Source: an uncultured Muribaculaceae bacterium (GTDB lineage: Bacteria > Bacteroidota > Bacteroidia > Bacteroidales > Muribaculaceae). Taken from it: a DNA stretch of 54,194 nucleotides. Below are positions 44,070 through 54,160 of the stretch, in pieces. Position 1 is the first letter of the stretch, and every line of letters begins with the position of its first letter. The stretch is from positions 1 through 54,194 of the forward strand of contig CANQQE010000022.1 in assembly GCA_947625935.1 (NCBI GenBank), read 5' to 3'. The notes below the pieces were generated by a model that did not search any database, was not told where the DNA came from, and was given only the letters and a program-made list of their open reading frames with translations. The translations under genes were made by a program, and so were the position numbers.

Positions 44070-45191
44070 ATGAAATTCAGCGACATACTCGGTCATGAGA
44101 ATGTGAAAGAACGCCTGAGGGCTATGGTCGATGACGACCGGCTACCGCACGCCTTGTTGCTGCAAGGTCCGGCAGGAGTGGGAAAATTCGCGATGGCCAG
44201 GGCGTTAACCCAATATATCCATTGCGAGAACCGCCATAACGGTGACAGTTGCGGCCACTGCCCAGCGTGCATACAACAGCAGTCGTTCAACCATATTGAC
44301 ACTATCTTCTCATTTCCTGTGATAAAAGGGAAAAACCGGGAGGCGACATCAGACGATTATATCACCGACTGGAAAGATTTCCTTAGGGAAAACCCATATA
44401 TGGATTTTTCACGCTGGCTCGCCGCTCTCGGCAACGCCAACGCACAACCCGTGATGTATGTAGAGGAAAGCGCGGCTCTTATCCACAAATTGAATTTCAC
44501 CGCCCATAAGGCCCGTTACAAGACAGTGGTTATGTGGCTCCCGGAGCGGATGAACAGCGAATGCGCCAACAAACTGCTGAAACTCGTCGAGGAACCGTAT
44601 GCGGACACGGTGTTTATCATGGTGTCGAACACACCACAGGATATACTGCCCACCATATATTCGCGCACTCAGCGGATAGAGATGAAACGCTTGCCTGATG
44701 ATACGGTTGCGTCTTATCTGATTGACAACATGGGTGTTGACCCGACAGACGCCATGGCGGTGGCGCATCTTTCGGAAGGGAGTCTGATTGAAGCGATGCG
44801 GCAGGTGTCGCTGGGGAACCAGCAGAGAGAATCGCTTGAACTGTTCATGCGCCTGATGCGCGAAGCCTATAAGCGCGACATACGCGCACTGAGACAATGG
44901 AGCGTAGATGTGTCGGCATTAGGTCGGGAGGGTGAGATAGCTTTCTTGACATACTGCGAACGCATGGTACGCGAGAATTTCATCTATAATCTGCATACTC
45001 AGGCACTTAATTACCTGAATCGCGATGAGGCCGGATTCAGCTCCAAGTTCGCTCGTTTTATCACGGAGCGCAATGTCGTCAAACTGATTGACGAATTAGA
45101 CTCGGCAATAACAGACATAGCCGGAAACGCAAACGCGAAGATGGTGCTTTTTGATCTTGCGATAAAGGTAATTATGCTAATAAAAGCCTGA
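44070..45191 (+). CDS. holB: DNA polymerase III delta-prime subunit (clamp loader)
   Basis: 373-residue clamp-loader subunit. Walker-A-like loop GPAGVGKFA at 33-41 (Phe where active ATPases have Thr/Ser, as expected for non-hydrolysing delta-prime) and a zinc module with Cys 52, 61, 64 and 67. NKLLKLVEEP and the sensor region follow. Works with DnaX and HolA to load the beta clamp. Stops one base before the AddB-like gene, so they are very probably co-translated. Confidence 0.92.
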   Translation: MKFSDILGHENVKERLRAMVDDDRLPHALLLQGPAGVGKFAMARALTQYIHCENRHNGDSCGHCPACIQQQSFNHIDTIFSFPVIKGKNREATSDDYITDWKDFLRENPYMDFSRWLAALGNANAQPVMYVEESAALIHKLNFTAHKARYKTVVMWLPERMNSECANKLLKLVEEPYADTVFIMVSNTPQDILPTIYSRTQRIEMKRLPDDTVASYLIDNMGVDPTDAMAVAHLSEGSLIEAMRQVSLGNQQRESLELFMRLMREAYKRDIRALRQWSVDVSALGREGEIAFLTYCERMVRENFIYNLHTQALNYLNRDEAGFSSKFARFITERNVVKLIDELDSAITDIAGNANAKMVLFDLAIKVIMLIKA

Positions 45192-45192
45192 T

Positions 45193-48174
45193 ATGGACCC
45201 GTTTCTCAGTCAAATAGCAAAAATCTACATCGAGCGTGAAGGAGAAAATATGCTCGACTATTGCTTTGTGTTTCCGAACAAACGAAGCGGGATGTTTTTT
45301 TCAAAATATCTCAGCGAGAACAACAACGAGATAGCTTTTCAGCCGGCAATCACCACCATATCGGATCTCGTGCTTGACTTCACCGATGGCGTCGAGGCAT
45401 CGCGAATGGAGCAACTGTTCATACTCTACACGCTCTATCAACGCATCGTCAAACGCCGTGACAGCGGAAGCGACGGTGTTGACTTTGACAGATTCCAATA
45501 TTGGGGAGATGTGATACTCAGCGACTTCAGCGATGTGGACCGCTACATGGCAGACCCGTCGCAATTGTTCAAAAACATAAAAGACCTGAGGGAGATAAGC
45601 TCAAATTTTCTGACCGAGGAACAGGTTGAAGTCATCAAGGAGTATTGGGAGGAAGGCGGCTCTATGAACGCCATAGAGGAATTTTGGAACCATACCCCCG
45701 CCGGCGACAATGATGACGACAGAGTATCGACAGGGTTCATCAGGCTCTGGCAAGTGCTACATGAGCTATATTTTGAGTTCAGAAAGCAACTGCGACAGCT
45801 CGGACTAACATACAGCGGCATGGCCTACCGTGACGCAGCCGACGCCCTGAAGGAGGCGGAACGATCCGACCTGCCCTATTCGCGATATGTGTTTATCGGG
45901 TTTAACCTGCTGTCGACCTCTGAAATAAAAATATTCGAGAGGCTGCAACGTATAGGATGCGCCGACTTTTACTGGGACTCAGCCTCACCGGCATTCAAGT
46001 ATAAGGGGCACCGCGCCACCCGGTTCCTTCTCAAAAATCTTACACGCTTCAAGTCGTTGTATGATTTGCCGGAACCGAGCGTGAGCGGTTATCCAAGCTC
46101 CGACATCATAGGTGTGCCGTCGAACATCGGTCAGGTGAAAATGGCGGGAGAAATCATCAAAAAGCTAAAAGATGGAGGATGGCTTGATTCAGAGGAACAG
46201 GCACTGAAAACAGCGATAGTGCTCCCCGACGAGGAATTGTTTATCCCCCTGCTCCACTCCATTCCGCCAGACGTAGACAACGTCAACATCACGATGGGCT
46301 ATCCGCTCAGACATACCCCTGTGGCCGCATTAATTTCCAATATCGTCTCGATGCAAATGAGAGCCCGCAGGCTTCACGGAGAGATTCATTTCTATTTCGA
46401 GGATATTTTCACCGTGCTGTCCCATCCGCTCATCAGAAGCATAGCACCCGATGACGCGCTTGCGATAGTCGATGACATCAACAAGAACCGACGATACAAT
46501 ATCGCAGCCAAAGAGATAGCCCAAACTCACCCTGAACTCGCATCGATATTCACGCCGGTGCGCGACGCCAAGAACGCCAACGAGGTTTTTGACTACACCA
46601 TCAATCTGCTAAACAAGCTCAAAAGCGGTCTCGAATCAATAGGCAATGACGTTGTCGAGACAGGTTTCGCATCGCGTTACATCGAGGCAGTACAGACTCT
46701 GCAAGATTTGAGCGAAAGATATGACGTGACAATGAGCGACACGACGTTTTTCCATCTGATGGAGAAACTCGTAGGGACGGAATCGGTAAGTTTTATAGGT
46801 GAGCCACTTAAAGGGGTGCAGATAATGGGAGTGCTTGAAACACGCGCTCTCGACTTCGACAATGTCATAATGCTGTCGATGAACGAGCGAGTGTTTCCCC
46901 GCAAGCATTACACCAAGACATTCATTCCCAATGCCTTGCGTCATGGATACGGGATGTCGACAATCGACTATCAAGAGAGCATCTATTCCTATTATTTTTA
47001 CCGACTGATCACGAGAGCCAAAAACGTCTATCTGATTTATGACACCCGTACCGGCGGCTTAAAGGGTGGCGAAATGTCGCGCTATCTTTATCAACTGCTG
47101 CACCTGTTCCCGCACGACAATCTGCGCCAGCATTTTCTCAGCTATGACATGAAGTCGGTGGAACCAAGAGTTGTCGAGGCTGTGAAAACGCCGGAAATCA
47201 TGGATATTCTGAACCGATACAGAGACCCGCGGTTTATAGATGAAAAGTATTTCTCACCTACATCAATCGACCACTATATACAATGCCCTTTGCAATTTTA
47301 TCTCGCTTACATCAGGCAGTATAACATTGACGATGAGCTGAAGATTTATATGGACGAGGGGACGTACGGCACCATCATCCATGAGGTGGCACAAAACATC
47401 TATGAAACCATACGCCGCGAAAAAAACGGCACCGAAAGCACAGATAAGGTAAGAGTTACGGCTACCGACCTTGACCGTTTCGTCGATGAGGAGCATCTGC
47501 TGCAACGGATGGTCACACAGTCAATCAATAAGAATTACTCCAAGGAAAAAGACCTCGACACACCGCTGACAGGCGAAAACAAAATCATCGGTATCATGAT
47601 GGTTACGTTTATAAAACGGCTGATCGAGCATGACAAGAAGTTCACACCGTTTAATTTCATCGCCGCCGAGAAGCGGTTTAAAGCGGTGTTGCCACTCACT
47701 GAAACGCTGTCAATCAACATTAAAGGGTCGATTGACCGCATCGATGAAATCAACATTGATGACGACAGCCCAAACGTGACGCGTCTTATAGATTACAAAA
47801 CCGGCTCGGACAATCCCATCATTTCAAAATGGGAGCAAATTTTTGACACAGGCAACAGCAACCACCAGAAATCGGTGTTACAGCTCATGCTCTATGCCAA
47901 CGCATATCAATCAGACCCGGAAATCCCCGATGACGATAATCCTATAATGCCGGTGGTTTATAAGCTGAAAGATATAGGTAAGGGAGACAGGCCATGCGGC
48001 CCTGTGACCATAGCGAAATGCAGCGTCAATGATTACCGCGACTTCAACGAGGAGTTCATAGAAGGTCTCGGCAAGAGAATGGAGGAATTGTTTGACCCCA
48101 ATATCCCATTCAAAGCCACCCCCGACAAGAACGCCTGCCGCTATTGTAAATTCACTCAAATCTGCGCGCGCTGA
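45193..48174 (+). CDS. PD-(D/E)XK nuclease, AddB-like
   Basis: 993 residues. The C-terminal nuclease has DYK at 867-869 and the four Cys of an AddB-type iron-sulphur staple (C698, then C982, C985 and C991 in ACRYCKFTQIC). The long N-terminal part has the AddB-like helicase layout, but the region where a Walker A loop should be (FPNKRSGMFF) has no GKT/S, so it is probably not an ATPase. By family it would pair with an AddA-type helicase-nuclease for double-strand break resection; no addA lies in this window. It begins one base after holB. Confidence 0.88.
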   Translation: MDPFLSQIAKIYIEREGENMLDYCFVFPNKRSGMFFSKYLSENNNEIAFQPAITTISDLVLDFTDGVEASRMEQLFILYTLYQRIVKRRDSGSDGVDFDRFQYWGDVILSDFSDVDRYMADPSQLFKNIKDLREISSNFLTEEQVEVIKEYWEEGGSMNAIEEFWNHTPAGDNDDDRVSTGFIRLWQVLHELYFEFRKQLRQLGLTYSGMAYRDAADALKEAERSDLPYSRYVFIGFNLLSTSEIKIFERLQRIGCADFYWDSASPAFKYKGHRATRFLLKNLTRFKSLYDLPEPSVSGYPSSDIIGVPSNIGQVKMAGEIIKKLKDGGWLDSEEQALKTAIVLPDEELFIPLLHSIPPDVDNVNITMGYPLRHTPVAALISNIVSMQMRARRLHGEIHFYFEDIFTVLSHPLIRSIAPDDALAIVDDINKNRRYNIAAKEIAQTHPELASIFTPVRDAKNANEVFDYTINLLNKLKSGLESIGNDVVETGFASRYIEAVQTLQDLSERYDVTMSDTTFFHLMEKLVGTESVSFIGEPLKGVQIMGVLETRALDFDNVIMLSMNERVFPRKHYTKTFIPNALRHGYGMSTIDYQESIYSYYFYRLITRAKNVYLIYDTRTGGLKGGEMSRYLYQLLHLFPHDNLRQHFLSYDMKSVEPRVVEAVKTPEIMDILNRYRDPRFIDEKYFSPTSIDHYIQCPLQFYLAYIRQYNIDDELKIYMDEGTYGTIIHEVAQNIYETIRREKNGTESTDKVRVTATDLDRFVDEEHLLQRMVTQSINKNYSKEKDLDTPLTGENKIIGIMMVTFIKRLIEHDKKFTPFNFIAAEKRFKAVLPLTETLSINIKGSIDRIDEINIDDDSPNVTRLIDYKTGSDNPIISKWEQIFDTGNSNHQKSVLQLMLYANAYQSDPEIPDDDNPIMPVVYKLKDIGKGDRPCGPVTIAKCSVNDYRDFNEEFIEGLGKRMEELFDPNIPFKATPDKNACRYCKFTQICAR

Positions 48175-48185
48175 CAAATCAGATT

Positions 48186-49301
48186 ATGGCCGGGTTATAT
48201 ATACACATACCGTTCTGTCACAGCAAATGCTCTTACTGCGACTTTTTTTCCACACCAAAAACAGATTCTCTCACCAATTACATAAGTGGGTTGGAGCGTG
48301 AGTGGGATTTGCGCAAAAGTGAGATTGATGAACCGATATCGACTATTTATATAGGCGGAGGCACCCCGTCGATAATCAAACCCGATATGCTTGCGAGACT
48401 CATAAAGCATATAAAACCCACATCGTTGGAAGAGATGACCATAGAGGCCAACCCAGAAGATGTGACCCCGCAATGGGTAGAAGCCATGGCATATATAGGG
48501 TTTGACCGCATCAGTATGGGTGTGCAAAGTTTCGATGACGAGCAACTCGCAATAATTGGCCGCCGCCACACGGGGCAACAAGCATTGACTGCGGCAAGAT
48601 TAATCAACTCCGCCGGGATGAAGTTCAATCTCGATCTGATTTATGGTCTGCCGGGACAAGACACCAATAGCTGGAAACAGAATCTTGACATCGCATTGGA
48701 AATAATGCCCGGGCACTTATCGGCCTACCTTCTATCGTATGAACGAGGCACCCGACTCTGGGCTATGCGTGAAAGCGGTAAATTAACGGAGGCCGATGAC
48801 GACACGGTATTCAAGATGTATGATATTCTGATGTCAGCGACCCGCTCCTGCGGTTACAGGCATTATGAAATATCCAATTTCGCACAACCGGGTCACGAGG
48901 CAATACACAACACCAACTACTGGCTCGGAATACCATACATAGGGCTGGGGGTCTCTGCCCACAGTTTTGACGGAAAACAACGGCGCATAAACCCTATCTC
49001 TATTAATAGATATATCGACTCACTGTCGCACGACGAGACGATATTCGAGATAGATGAGGAGGATGACACCGACCGCCTAAATGACATGATTATAACCCGA
49101 TTGCGTACCGACACGGGCTTATCGATAACTGAAATAAGAGACCGATTCGGGGAGACCGTCGCGGAAACGCTGCTCAAAGCGTCAAAACCATTGCTTGAAA
49201 GCGGTAAATTATTGCAACCCTCGCCCGATATGATAGCCATTCCGGAAAGTGAGTACCTGCGTTCCGACGCTATCATGCGGGAACTGATTTTTGTCCATTA
49301 A
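48186..49301 (+). CDS. hemW: Radical SAM heme chaperone HemW
   Basis: 371-residue radical SAM protein. The iron-sulphur motif is CHSKCSYCDF (Cys 11, 15, 18), with Phe at the place where true coproporphyrinogen dehydrogenase HemN has a fourth Cys; this is the HemW signature. GGGTPS and the EANPE segment follow. HemW binds heme and inserts it into respiratory enzymes; it does not make heme. It starts 11 bases after the nuclease gene. Confidence 0.93.
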   Translation: MAGLYIHIPFCHSKCSYCDFFSTPKTDSLTNYISGLEREWDLRKSEIDEPISTIYIGGGTPSIIKPDMLARLIKHIKPTSLEEMTIEANPEDVTPQWVEAMAYIGFDRISMGVQSFDDEQLAIIGRRHTGQQALTAARLINSAGMKFNLDLIYGLPGQDTNSWKQNLDIALEIMPGHLSAYLLSYERGTRLWAMRESGKLTEADDDTVFKMYDILMSATRSCGYRHYEISNFAQPGHEAIHNTNYWLGIPYIGLGVSAHSFDGKQRRINPISINRYIDSLSHDETIFEIDEEDDTDRLNDMIITRLRTDTGLSITEIRDRFGETVAETLLKASKPLLESGKLLQPSPDMIAIPESEYLRSDAIMRELIFVH

Positions 49302-49329
49302 CCGATTTTTGGGTAATTTCGCATCAATT

Positions 49330-50559
49330 ATGAACACTGATATAAACGCAACTGAAACAAAAAACATAAGGATAGAGGATTTTGACTATCCCCTACCCGA
49401 CGACCGCATCGCAAAGCATCCGCTCGCGCAGCGCGACAAGTGCCAGCTCCTCGTACGAACTCCCGACGGTTCAATCACCGACCGCCGTTTTGACGAGCTG
49501 CCCACCCTGCTACCCTCAGACTCGATGCTCGTCTACAACAACACCCGCGTGATAAACGCGCGATTGCGTTTCCGCAAAAGCCAGGGCGCACTGATTGAGG
49601 TGTTCTGCCTTGAACCGACTGAACCGCGCGACTACGCAGTCAACTTCGCTTCGACAGGGCCGGTGACATGGCAATGTTTCGTGGGCAACTCCAAGCGATG
49701 GAAAGATGGCACAAAATTGAGTCTGAAGGTCAACATAAAAGGCATAGATGTCACATTGGAAGCTGACAGAACGGGACGCACCGGGAACGCATCAATAGTC
49801 AGATTCTCGTGGGACAATCGGGAAGTGACATGGTCGGACATCATATCATGCGCAGGTGAAATACCAATCCCTCCCTACCTCAACCGCAACACCGAACAAA
49901 GCGACAGCGATGACTATCAGACGGTCTACAGCGACATTGATGGCTCGGTAGCCGCCCCCACCGCAGGTCTCCACTTCACCGACACTCTGCTCGACAAGAT
50001 TTCATCGCTCGGCATACCCCGCCGGCAGTTGACGCTCCATGTAGGAGCCGGCACATTCCAACCGGTCAAAAGCGAATCAATCGGTGAACATGAGATGCAC
50101 AGCGAGTTTATAGCCGTGGAACGCGGACTGATTGACGAGCTATCGAAAACCGAAAAACGAGTCATCGCAGTCGGCACCACCTCGGTGCGCACGCTTGAAA
50201 GCCTGTATCACGCAGGGGTTATGATGCTCCAGGGTCGATGGGAGGGGGAAGTGCCTCAATGGGCACCCTATGACAACATCCCCGACCAACCCGACACAGC
50301 GGAAGCCCTCAAAGCCATTGTGGATTACTTGGACGCAAACGGGATGTCAACTTTTGTCGCCTCGACCCGAATAATAATCGCCCCCGGCTACAAATTCAAG
50401 GTTGTCAAGGGGATGGTCACCAATTTCCATCAGCCCCAATCGACGCTTCTTCTCCTCGTATCGGCTTTTACCGCCGGAGACTGGCGACCGATGTATGACC
50501 ATGCACTGGAGGGAAATTATCGCTTTCTGAGCTATGGTGACGCAATGCTGCTACTGTAG
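49330..50559 (+). CDS. queA: S-adenosylmethionine:tRNA ribosyltransferase-isomerase
   Basis: Builds epoxyqueuosine on tRNA from preQ1 and SAM. 409 residues from ATG 49330, where the family N-terminus (IRIEDFDYPLPDDRIAKHP) begins soon after; a start at 49291 would lie within the hemW 3' end. Motifs include YNNTRVINARL, GAGTFQPV and the late GMVTNFHQPQSTL. Expected length is about 340-350 residues; this one is longer, mostly in mid-protein and near the C-terminal FVASTRIII region, as in other Bacteroidales. Confidence 0.94.
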   Translation: MNTDINATETKNIRIEDFDYPLPDDRIAKHPLAQRDKCQLLVRTPDGSITDRRFDELPTLLPSDSMLVYNNTRVINARLRFRKSQGALIEVFCLEPTEPRDYAVNFASTGPVTWQCFVGNSKRWKDGTKLSLKVNIKGIDVTLEADRTGRTGNASIVRFSWDNREVTWSDIISCAGEIPIPPYLNRNTEQSDSDDYQTVYSDIDGSVAAPTAGLHFTDTLLDKISSLGIPRRQLTLHVGAGTFQPVKSESIGEHEMHSEFIAVERGLIDELSKTEKRVIAVGTTSVRTLESLYHAGVMMLQGRWEGEVPQWAPYDNIPDQPDTAEALKAIVDYLDANGMSTFVASTRIIIAPGYKFKVVKGMVTNFHQPQSTLLLLVSAFTAGDWRPMYDHALEGNYRFLSYGDAMLLL

Positions 50560-50621
50560 GGAGGGCGAGAACCTTTCTATATATCAAATTGTTATAGATA
50601 CAATAAATGTAACAAACCGTA

Positions 50622-51131
50622 ATGTATATGACACGCAAATTCAGATTGATCGCTGCAATAGCAGTGGCATTGACCGCAGCAACGCCCATAGTATCAGCCC
50701 AACAACTAAATAATGTGAACGGTGGACCCGGTATCGCCATATCAGGTTCAGTCGATACAGCCCAACTCCCCAAACCCGCTAAGGATTTCATCAAAAAGCA
50801 TTTCCCGGGAATCGCAATCAAAGAGACTGACCGCAGTTTCCTTTCGGGAGAATATGATGTGGATCTCGTTGACGGAACTGACCTTGAGTTTAACTCAAAG
50901 GGGGAAATAATCGAGGTTGAAGCCGGCCGCAACAGAGTGCTGTCGAGCCGTCTACTGAAAGAACTTCTTCCTGATAAAGCCTACAAAGAACTTGAACGCC
51001 GCGGCAACATCAACAATGTCGAGACTGTGAAAAAGGATTCCAGAAAAGGTTATAAAGTTGAACTGAGGAATGTAGACCTCGACGATTACAGATTTGACAT
51101 CGAAGGAGTGCTAATCTCAATTGACGATTGA
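50622..51131 (+). CDS. Exported PepSY-like domain protein
   Basis: 169 residues with a signal peptide (about 1-27, ending VSAQQ). The mature part carries two copies of a PepSY-like beta-lactamase-inhibitor type unit: LPKPAKDFIKKHFPG ... GTDLEFNSKGEIIEVEAG and a second, weaker LLPDKAYKELERRG ... YKVELRN unit. Such proteins are common secreted proteins of Bacteroidota and their role is unknown. The start could also be Met3 (50628). A terminator follows. Confidence 0.82.
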   Translation: MYMTRKFRLIAAIAVALTAATPIVSAQQLNNVNGGPGIAISGSVDTAQLPKPAKDFIKKHFPGIAIKETDRSFLSGEYDVDLVDGTDLEFNSKGEIIEVEAGRNRVLSSRLLKELLPDKAYKELERRGNINNVETVKKDSRKGYKVELRNVDLDDYRFDIEGVLISIDD

Positions 51132-51154
51132 CAATCGCAACATACACATCCATC

Positions 51155-51205
51155 AATGGCGGAGGAAGATTTTAACGAATCTTTTCCCGCCATTTCTGCT
51201 TTTTA
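51155..51205 (+). terminator. Rho-independent terminator after the PepSY-like gene
   Basis: AATGGCGG at 51155-51162 and CCGCCATT at 51187-51194 form the base of a long, slightly bulged stem, continued by GGAAGATT pairing with AATCTTTTCC. A T-rich tail (TCTGCTTTTTA) follows. Confidence 0.7.
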
Positions 51206-51282
51206 TGGCAATTAATACTCAGAATCTAAGTCGCACAGGGCTTTAATAGGGGTTTTATATGTAAAATAATCTGAAAATTCAT

Positions 51283-51290
51283 TATATTTG
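51283..51290 (+). promoter_or_regulatory. -7 element for nfo
   Basis: TATATTTG, 27 bases before the nfo ATG, matches TAnnTTTG. The -33 element is not clear. Confidence 0.45.
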
Positions 51291-51317
51291 TAGACTTTTT
51301 AAGATTCTACAAAAGGC

Positions 51318-52163
51318 ATGAAATACATCGGAGCTCACGTTTCGGCAAAAAACGGCGTCAACGACACCCCATTGCGCGCGAAAGAAATCGGGGCGAAGGC
51401 ATTCGCACTATTCACACGCAACCCGTCGAGATGGACGTCAAAACCACTCACCGACAAAGAGATTGACAGTTTTAAAACGAACTGCCAAATAACCGGCTAT
51501 ACTCCCGATGTCATATTGCCCCACGACAGTTTCCTGATAAATCTCGGCTCTCCCGACAGCCAAAAGCTGCACCTGTCGCGGGTGGCATTTCTCGACGAGC
51601 TACACCGCTGCGAGCAATTGGGACTTACGATGCTCAACTTCCATCCGGGAAGCCATGTCAACCAGATAGAGACCGATGACTGTCTGGACCTGATAGCCGA
51701 CTCCATCAATGACGCACTCGATCAAACATCGGGAGTGAAGGCTGTCATAGAAAACACCGCAGGTCAAGGGAGCAATCTCGGTTACGCATTTGAACAGATA
51801 GCCCGCATCATTTCCCGCATTGAAGACAAGAGCCGAATCGGCGTGTGTGTCGATACCTGCCACGCTTATGCGGCGGGATATGACATAGCCACTCCCGAAG
51901 GGTATGAATCTACATGGAAAACTTTTGACGACACCATAGGGCTTAAATATCTGAGCGGTATGCACATCAATGATTCCCGCAAAGGGCTTGGCAGCAAGAT
52001 TGACCGACATGAACCACTCGGAAAAGGGACATTGGGTGAAGGATTTTTCTCCATGCTGATGAATGACCCGCGAATGGACAACATACCATTGATACTTGAA
52101 ACTCCCGACGAAACAATATGGGCAGAAGAGATAGCGTGGCTCTACTCCTTAGCCAAAGCATAA
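51318..52163 (+). CDS. nfo: Endonuclease IV
   Basis: AP endonuclease that cuts DNA 5' to abasic sites in base-excision repair. 281 residues, TIM barrel with three metals. The conserved segments are all present: [40 protein letters not shown] and [20 protein letters not shown]. Full length and intact metal ligands. Own promoter after the terminator at 51155. Confidence 0.96.
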   Translation: MKYIGAHVSAKNGVNDTPLRAKEIGAKAFALFTRNPSRWTSKPLTDKEIDSFKTNCQITGYTPDVILPHDSFLINLGSPDSQKLHLSRVAFLDELHRCEQLGLTMLNFHPGSHVNQIETDDCLDLIADSINDALDQTSGVKAVIENTAGQGSNLGYAFEQIARIISRIEDKSRIGVCVDTCHAYAAGYDIATPEGYESTWKTFDDTIGLKYLSGMHINDSRKGLGSKIDRHEPLGKGTLGEGFFSMLMNDPRMDNIPLILETPDETIWAEEIAWLYSLAKA

Positions 52164-52247
52164 TCAAAGACCATTCACACGATTGACAGAATATCCAATG
52201 GGAAAAAATAAAACATCAATAAATTAACCATATCACAAACAAAGAAC

Positions 52248-54086
52248 ATGAAAACTAAACCTGATCTAAGTTTTTGGAAACTTTGGAATTTAAGTTTCGG
52301 CTTCTTTGGGGTTCAAATCGCCTACGCGCTGCAAAGCGCCAATGTGTCGCGTATATTCGCCACTCTCGGCGCGGATCCCCATGATTTAAGCTATTTTTGG
52401 ATTTTACCACCACTTATGGGTTTGATTGTGCAACCCATAGTAGGAACCATGAGCGACAAGACATGGAACCGTTTCGGACGCCGTCTACCCTATCTGATTC
52501 TTGGAGCTATAGTTGCCGTAATCGTGATGTGCCTGCTTCCCAACGCCGGAAGTTTCGGCCTGACAGTGTCATCGGCAATTCTTGTGGGACTGTTTGCCCT
52601 TATGCTCCTCGACACATCAATCAACATGGCCATGCAGCCATTCAAGATGCTTGTCGGTGATATGGTCAATGAAAAACAGAAAGGACTCGCCTACTCTATC
52701 CAGAGCTTCCTGTGCAACGCAGGGTCAATAGTGGGTTATGTATTCCCGTTCATACTTACATGGATCGGATTCCAGAACACCGCCGCCGAGGGCGTCATCC
52801 CTGAAACCGTAATCTATTCATTCTACATCGGCGCAGCGATATTGCTGTTGTGTGTGGTCTATTCGTTAGCTAAAATCAAAGAGTGGCCTCCGCACGTCTA
52901 CGCTGAATATAACGGCGGTGTAGACACCTCAAAAGCTGACGCTAAAAAGGAGAAGACAAACGTAATAAAGCTGTTGGTCAACGCACCCAAGACCTTCTGG
53001 ACGGTGGGTCTCGTACAGTTCTTCTGCTGGTTCGCATTCCTGTTCATGTGGACTTATACCAACGGAACTATAGCCAAGAACGCGTTTGACACCCCCGAAA
53101 CAGTGTCAAAATATGGCATAACCGACGCAAACGGCGAGGTTTTCCAAGCAAAATATATCCTCATCAATGACACGACCGTCATTCTTGAACACGGGAAAGC
53201 CACCGTGGCCGGTTTCATGGCACCCGACGGTAGTCTGACCAAAGTCAACAAGCTCTCGATCGAGCGGGTCAACGCTCCCTCAATAGCAGTGGTAGAGAAC
53301 GGCCTTATAGCATCGAAAGAGGGGGTTGCCGCTTTTGATTTCAACGAAAGCATAGACACCCGCGACGCCAAGCTGTCAATCAACGGCGGTCTACCGGTTG
53401 ACGCGCCTGCATCTATCAAATTAGTGGATTACCTCACTCTCATACAGCAAGAGAGCAAGCCGGTGGAACTTACCCTTGCCGGAATCGTCACTCACGATCC
53501 ACGCAGCGGAGAACTGTTTATCGACGAAGCTGAGGTGCGTACACTCAATGATCCCGCCAAGGCTCAATTTGCCACTCACATAGTGCTCAACACCGAATCA
53601 AAACAATATAACGACGCCGGCAACTGGGTAGGCATTCTTTTCGCCATCCAGGCAATCGGTTCGGTGCTTTGGGCTGTAGTTCTGCCGATGTTCCGCAACC
53701 GTAAGTTCTCATATGCGTTGAGTTTGTTGCTTGGTGCCGCCGGATTTATCTCAGCGGGCTACATCACCAATCCTTACCTGCTGTTCCTGTCGTTCGCATT
53801 AATCGGATGCGCATGGGCCGCAATGCTCGCATGGCCGTTCACCATTCTGACCAATTCGCTCAAGGGTGGCAACATCGGCGCATATCTCGGTCTGTTCAAC
53901 TGCTCTATCTGCATTCCACAGATTATCGGCGCACTTGCCGGAGGATGGATTCTCGCAGCTATCGGCTCGCCCGACGCCCTCGCTCCCCAATGGATGATGA
54001 TGGTTATCGCAGGTGTGTCTCTCGCCGTCGGCGCACTTTGCGTAGGGTTTATCAAGGAGCATCAGCCCGAGGCCGTAAAAGAATGA
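52248..54086 (+). CDS. MFS sugar transporter (SLC45/GPH type) with periplasmic insert
   Basis: 612-residue membrane transporter. The N-half has WNLSFGFFGVQIAYALQSAN and GTMSDKTWNRFGRRLPYL (the DxxxxRxGRR loop after TM2), and six helices. TM7 (FFCWFAFLFMWTYTNG, about 255-270) is followed by about 180 hydrophilic residues (272-453) before NDAGNWVGILF, where TM8 starts. Close relatives go from TM7 to TM8 with a short loop. The insert is beta-rich in character and would face the periplasm. Substrate is likely an oligosaccharide such as maltose or sucrose, by family only. Terminator directly after. Confidence 0.88.
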   Translation: MKTKPDLSFWKLWNLSFGFFGVQIAYALQSANVSRIFATLGADPHDLSYFWILPPLMGLIVQPIVGTMSDKTWNRFGRRLPYLILGAIVAVIVMCLLPNAGSFGLTVSSAILVGLFALMLLDTSINMAMQPFKMLVGDMVNEKQKGLAYSIQSFLCNAGSIVGYVFPFILTWIGFQNTAAEGVIPETVIYSFYIGAAILLLCVVYSLAKIKEWPPHVYAEYNGGVDTSKADAKKEKTNVIKLLVNAPKTFWTVGLVQFFCWFAFLFMWTYTNGTIAKNAFDTPETVSKYGITDANGEVFQAKYILINDTTVILEHGKATVAGFMAPDGSLTKVNKLSIERVNAPSIAVVENGLIASKEGVAAFDFNESIDTRDAKLSINGGLPVDAPASIKLVDYLTLIQQESKPVELTLAGIVTHDPRSGELFIDEAEVRTLNDPAKAQFATHIVLNTESKQYNDAGNWVGILFAIQAIGSVLWAVVLPMFRNRKFSYALSLLLGAAGFISAGYITNPYLLFLSFALIGCAWAAMLAWPFTILTNSLKGGNIGAYLGLFNCSICIPQIIGALAGGWILAAIGSPDALAPQWMMMVIAGVSLAVGALCVGFIKEHQPEAVKE

Positions 54087-54120
54087 TTGCAAGCCCCCAG
54101 ACTCAAGCCTATATAATCAA

Positions 54121-54160
54121 GAGGCTGTCTAACAACCAAAGTTAGGCAGTCTCTATTTTA
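54121..54160 (+). terminator. Rho-independent terminator after the transporter gene
   Basis: GAGGCTGTCTAAC (54121-54133) pairs with GTTAGGCAGTCTC (54141-54153) through two G-U pairs, loop of seven bases, then TATTTTAT. The remaining bases to the window end show nothing more. Confidence 0.8.

Noticed and set aside
54121-54153. Insertion-sequence end (GAGGCTGTCTAAC resembles some IS termini)
   Set aside because: It forms a standard stem with a T-rich tail directly after a gene and has no transposase nearby; a terminator is the simpler reading.
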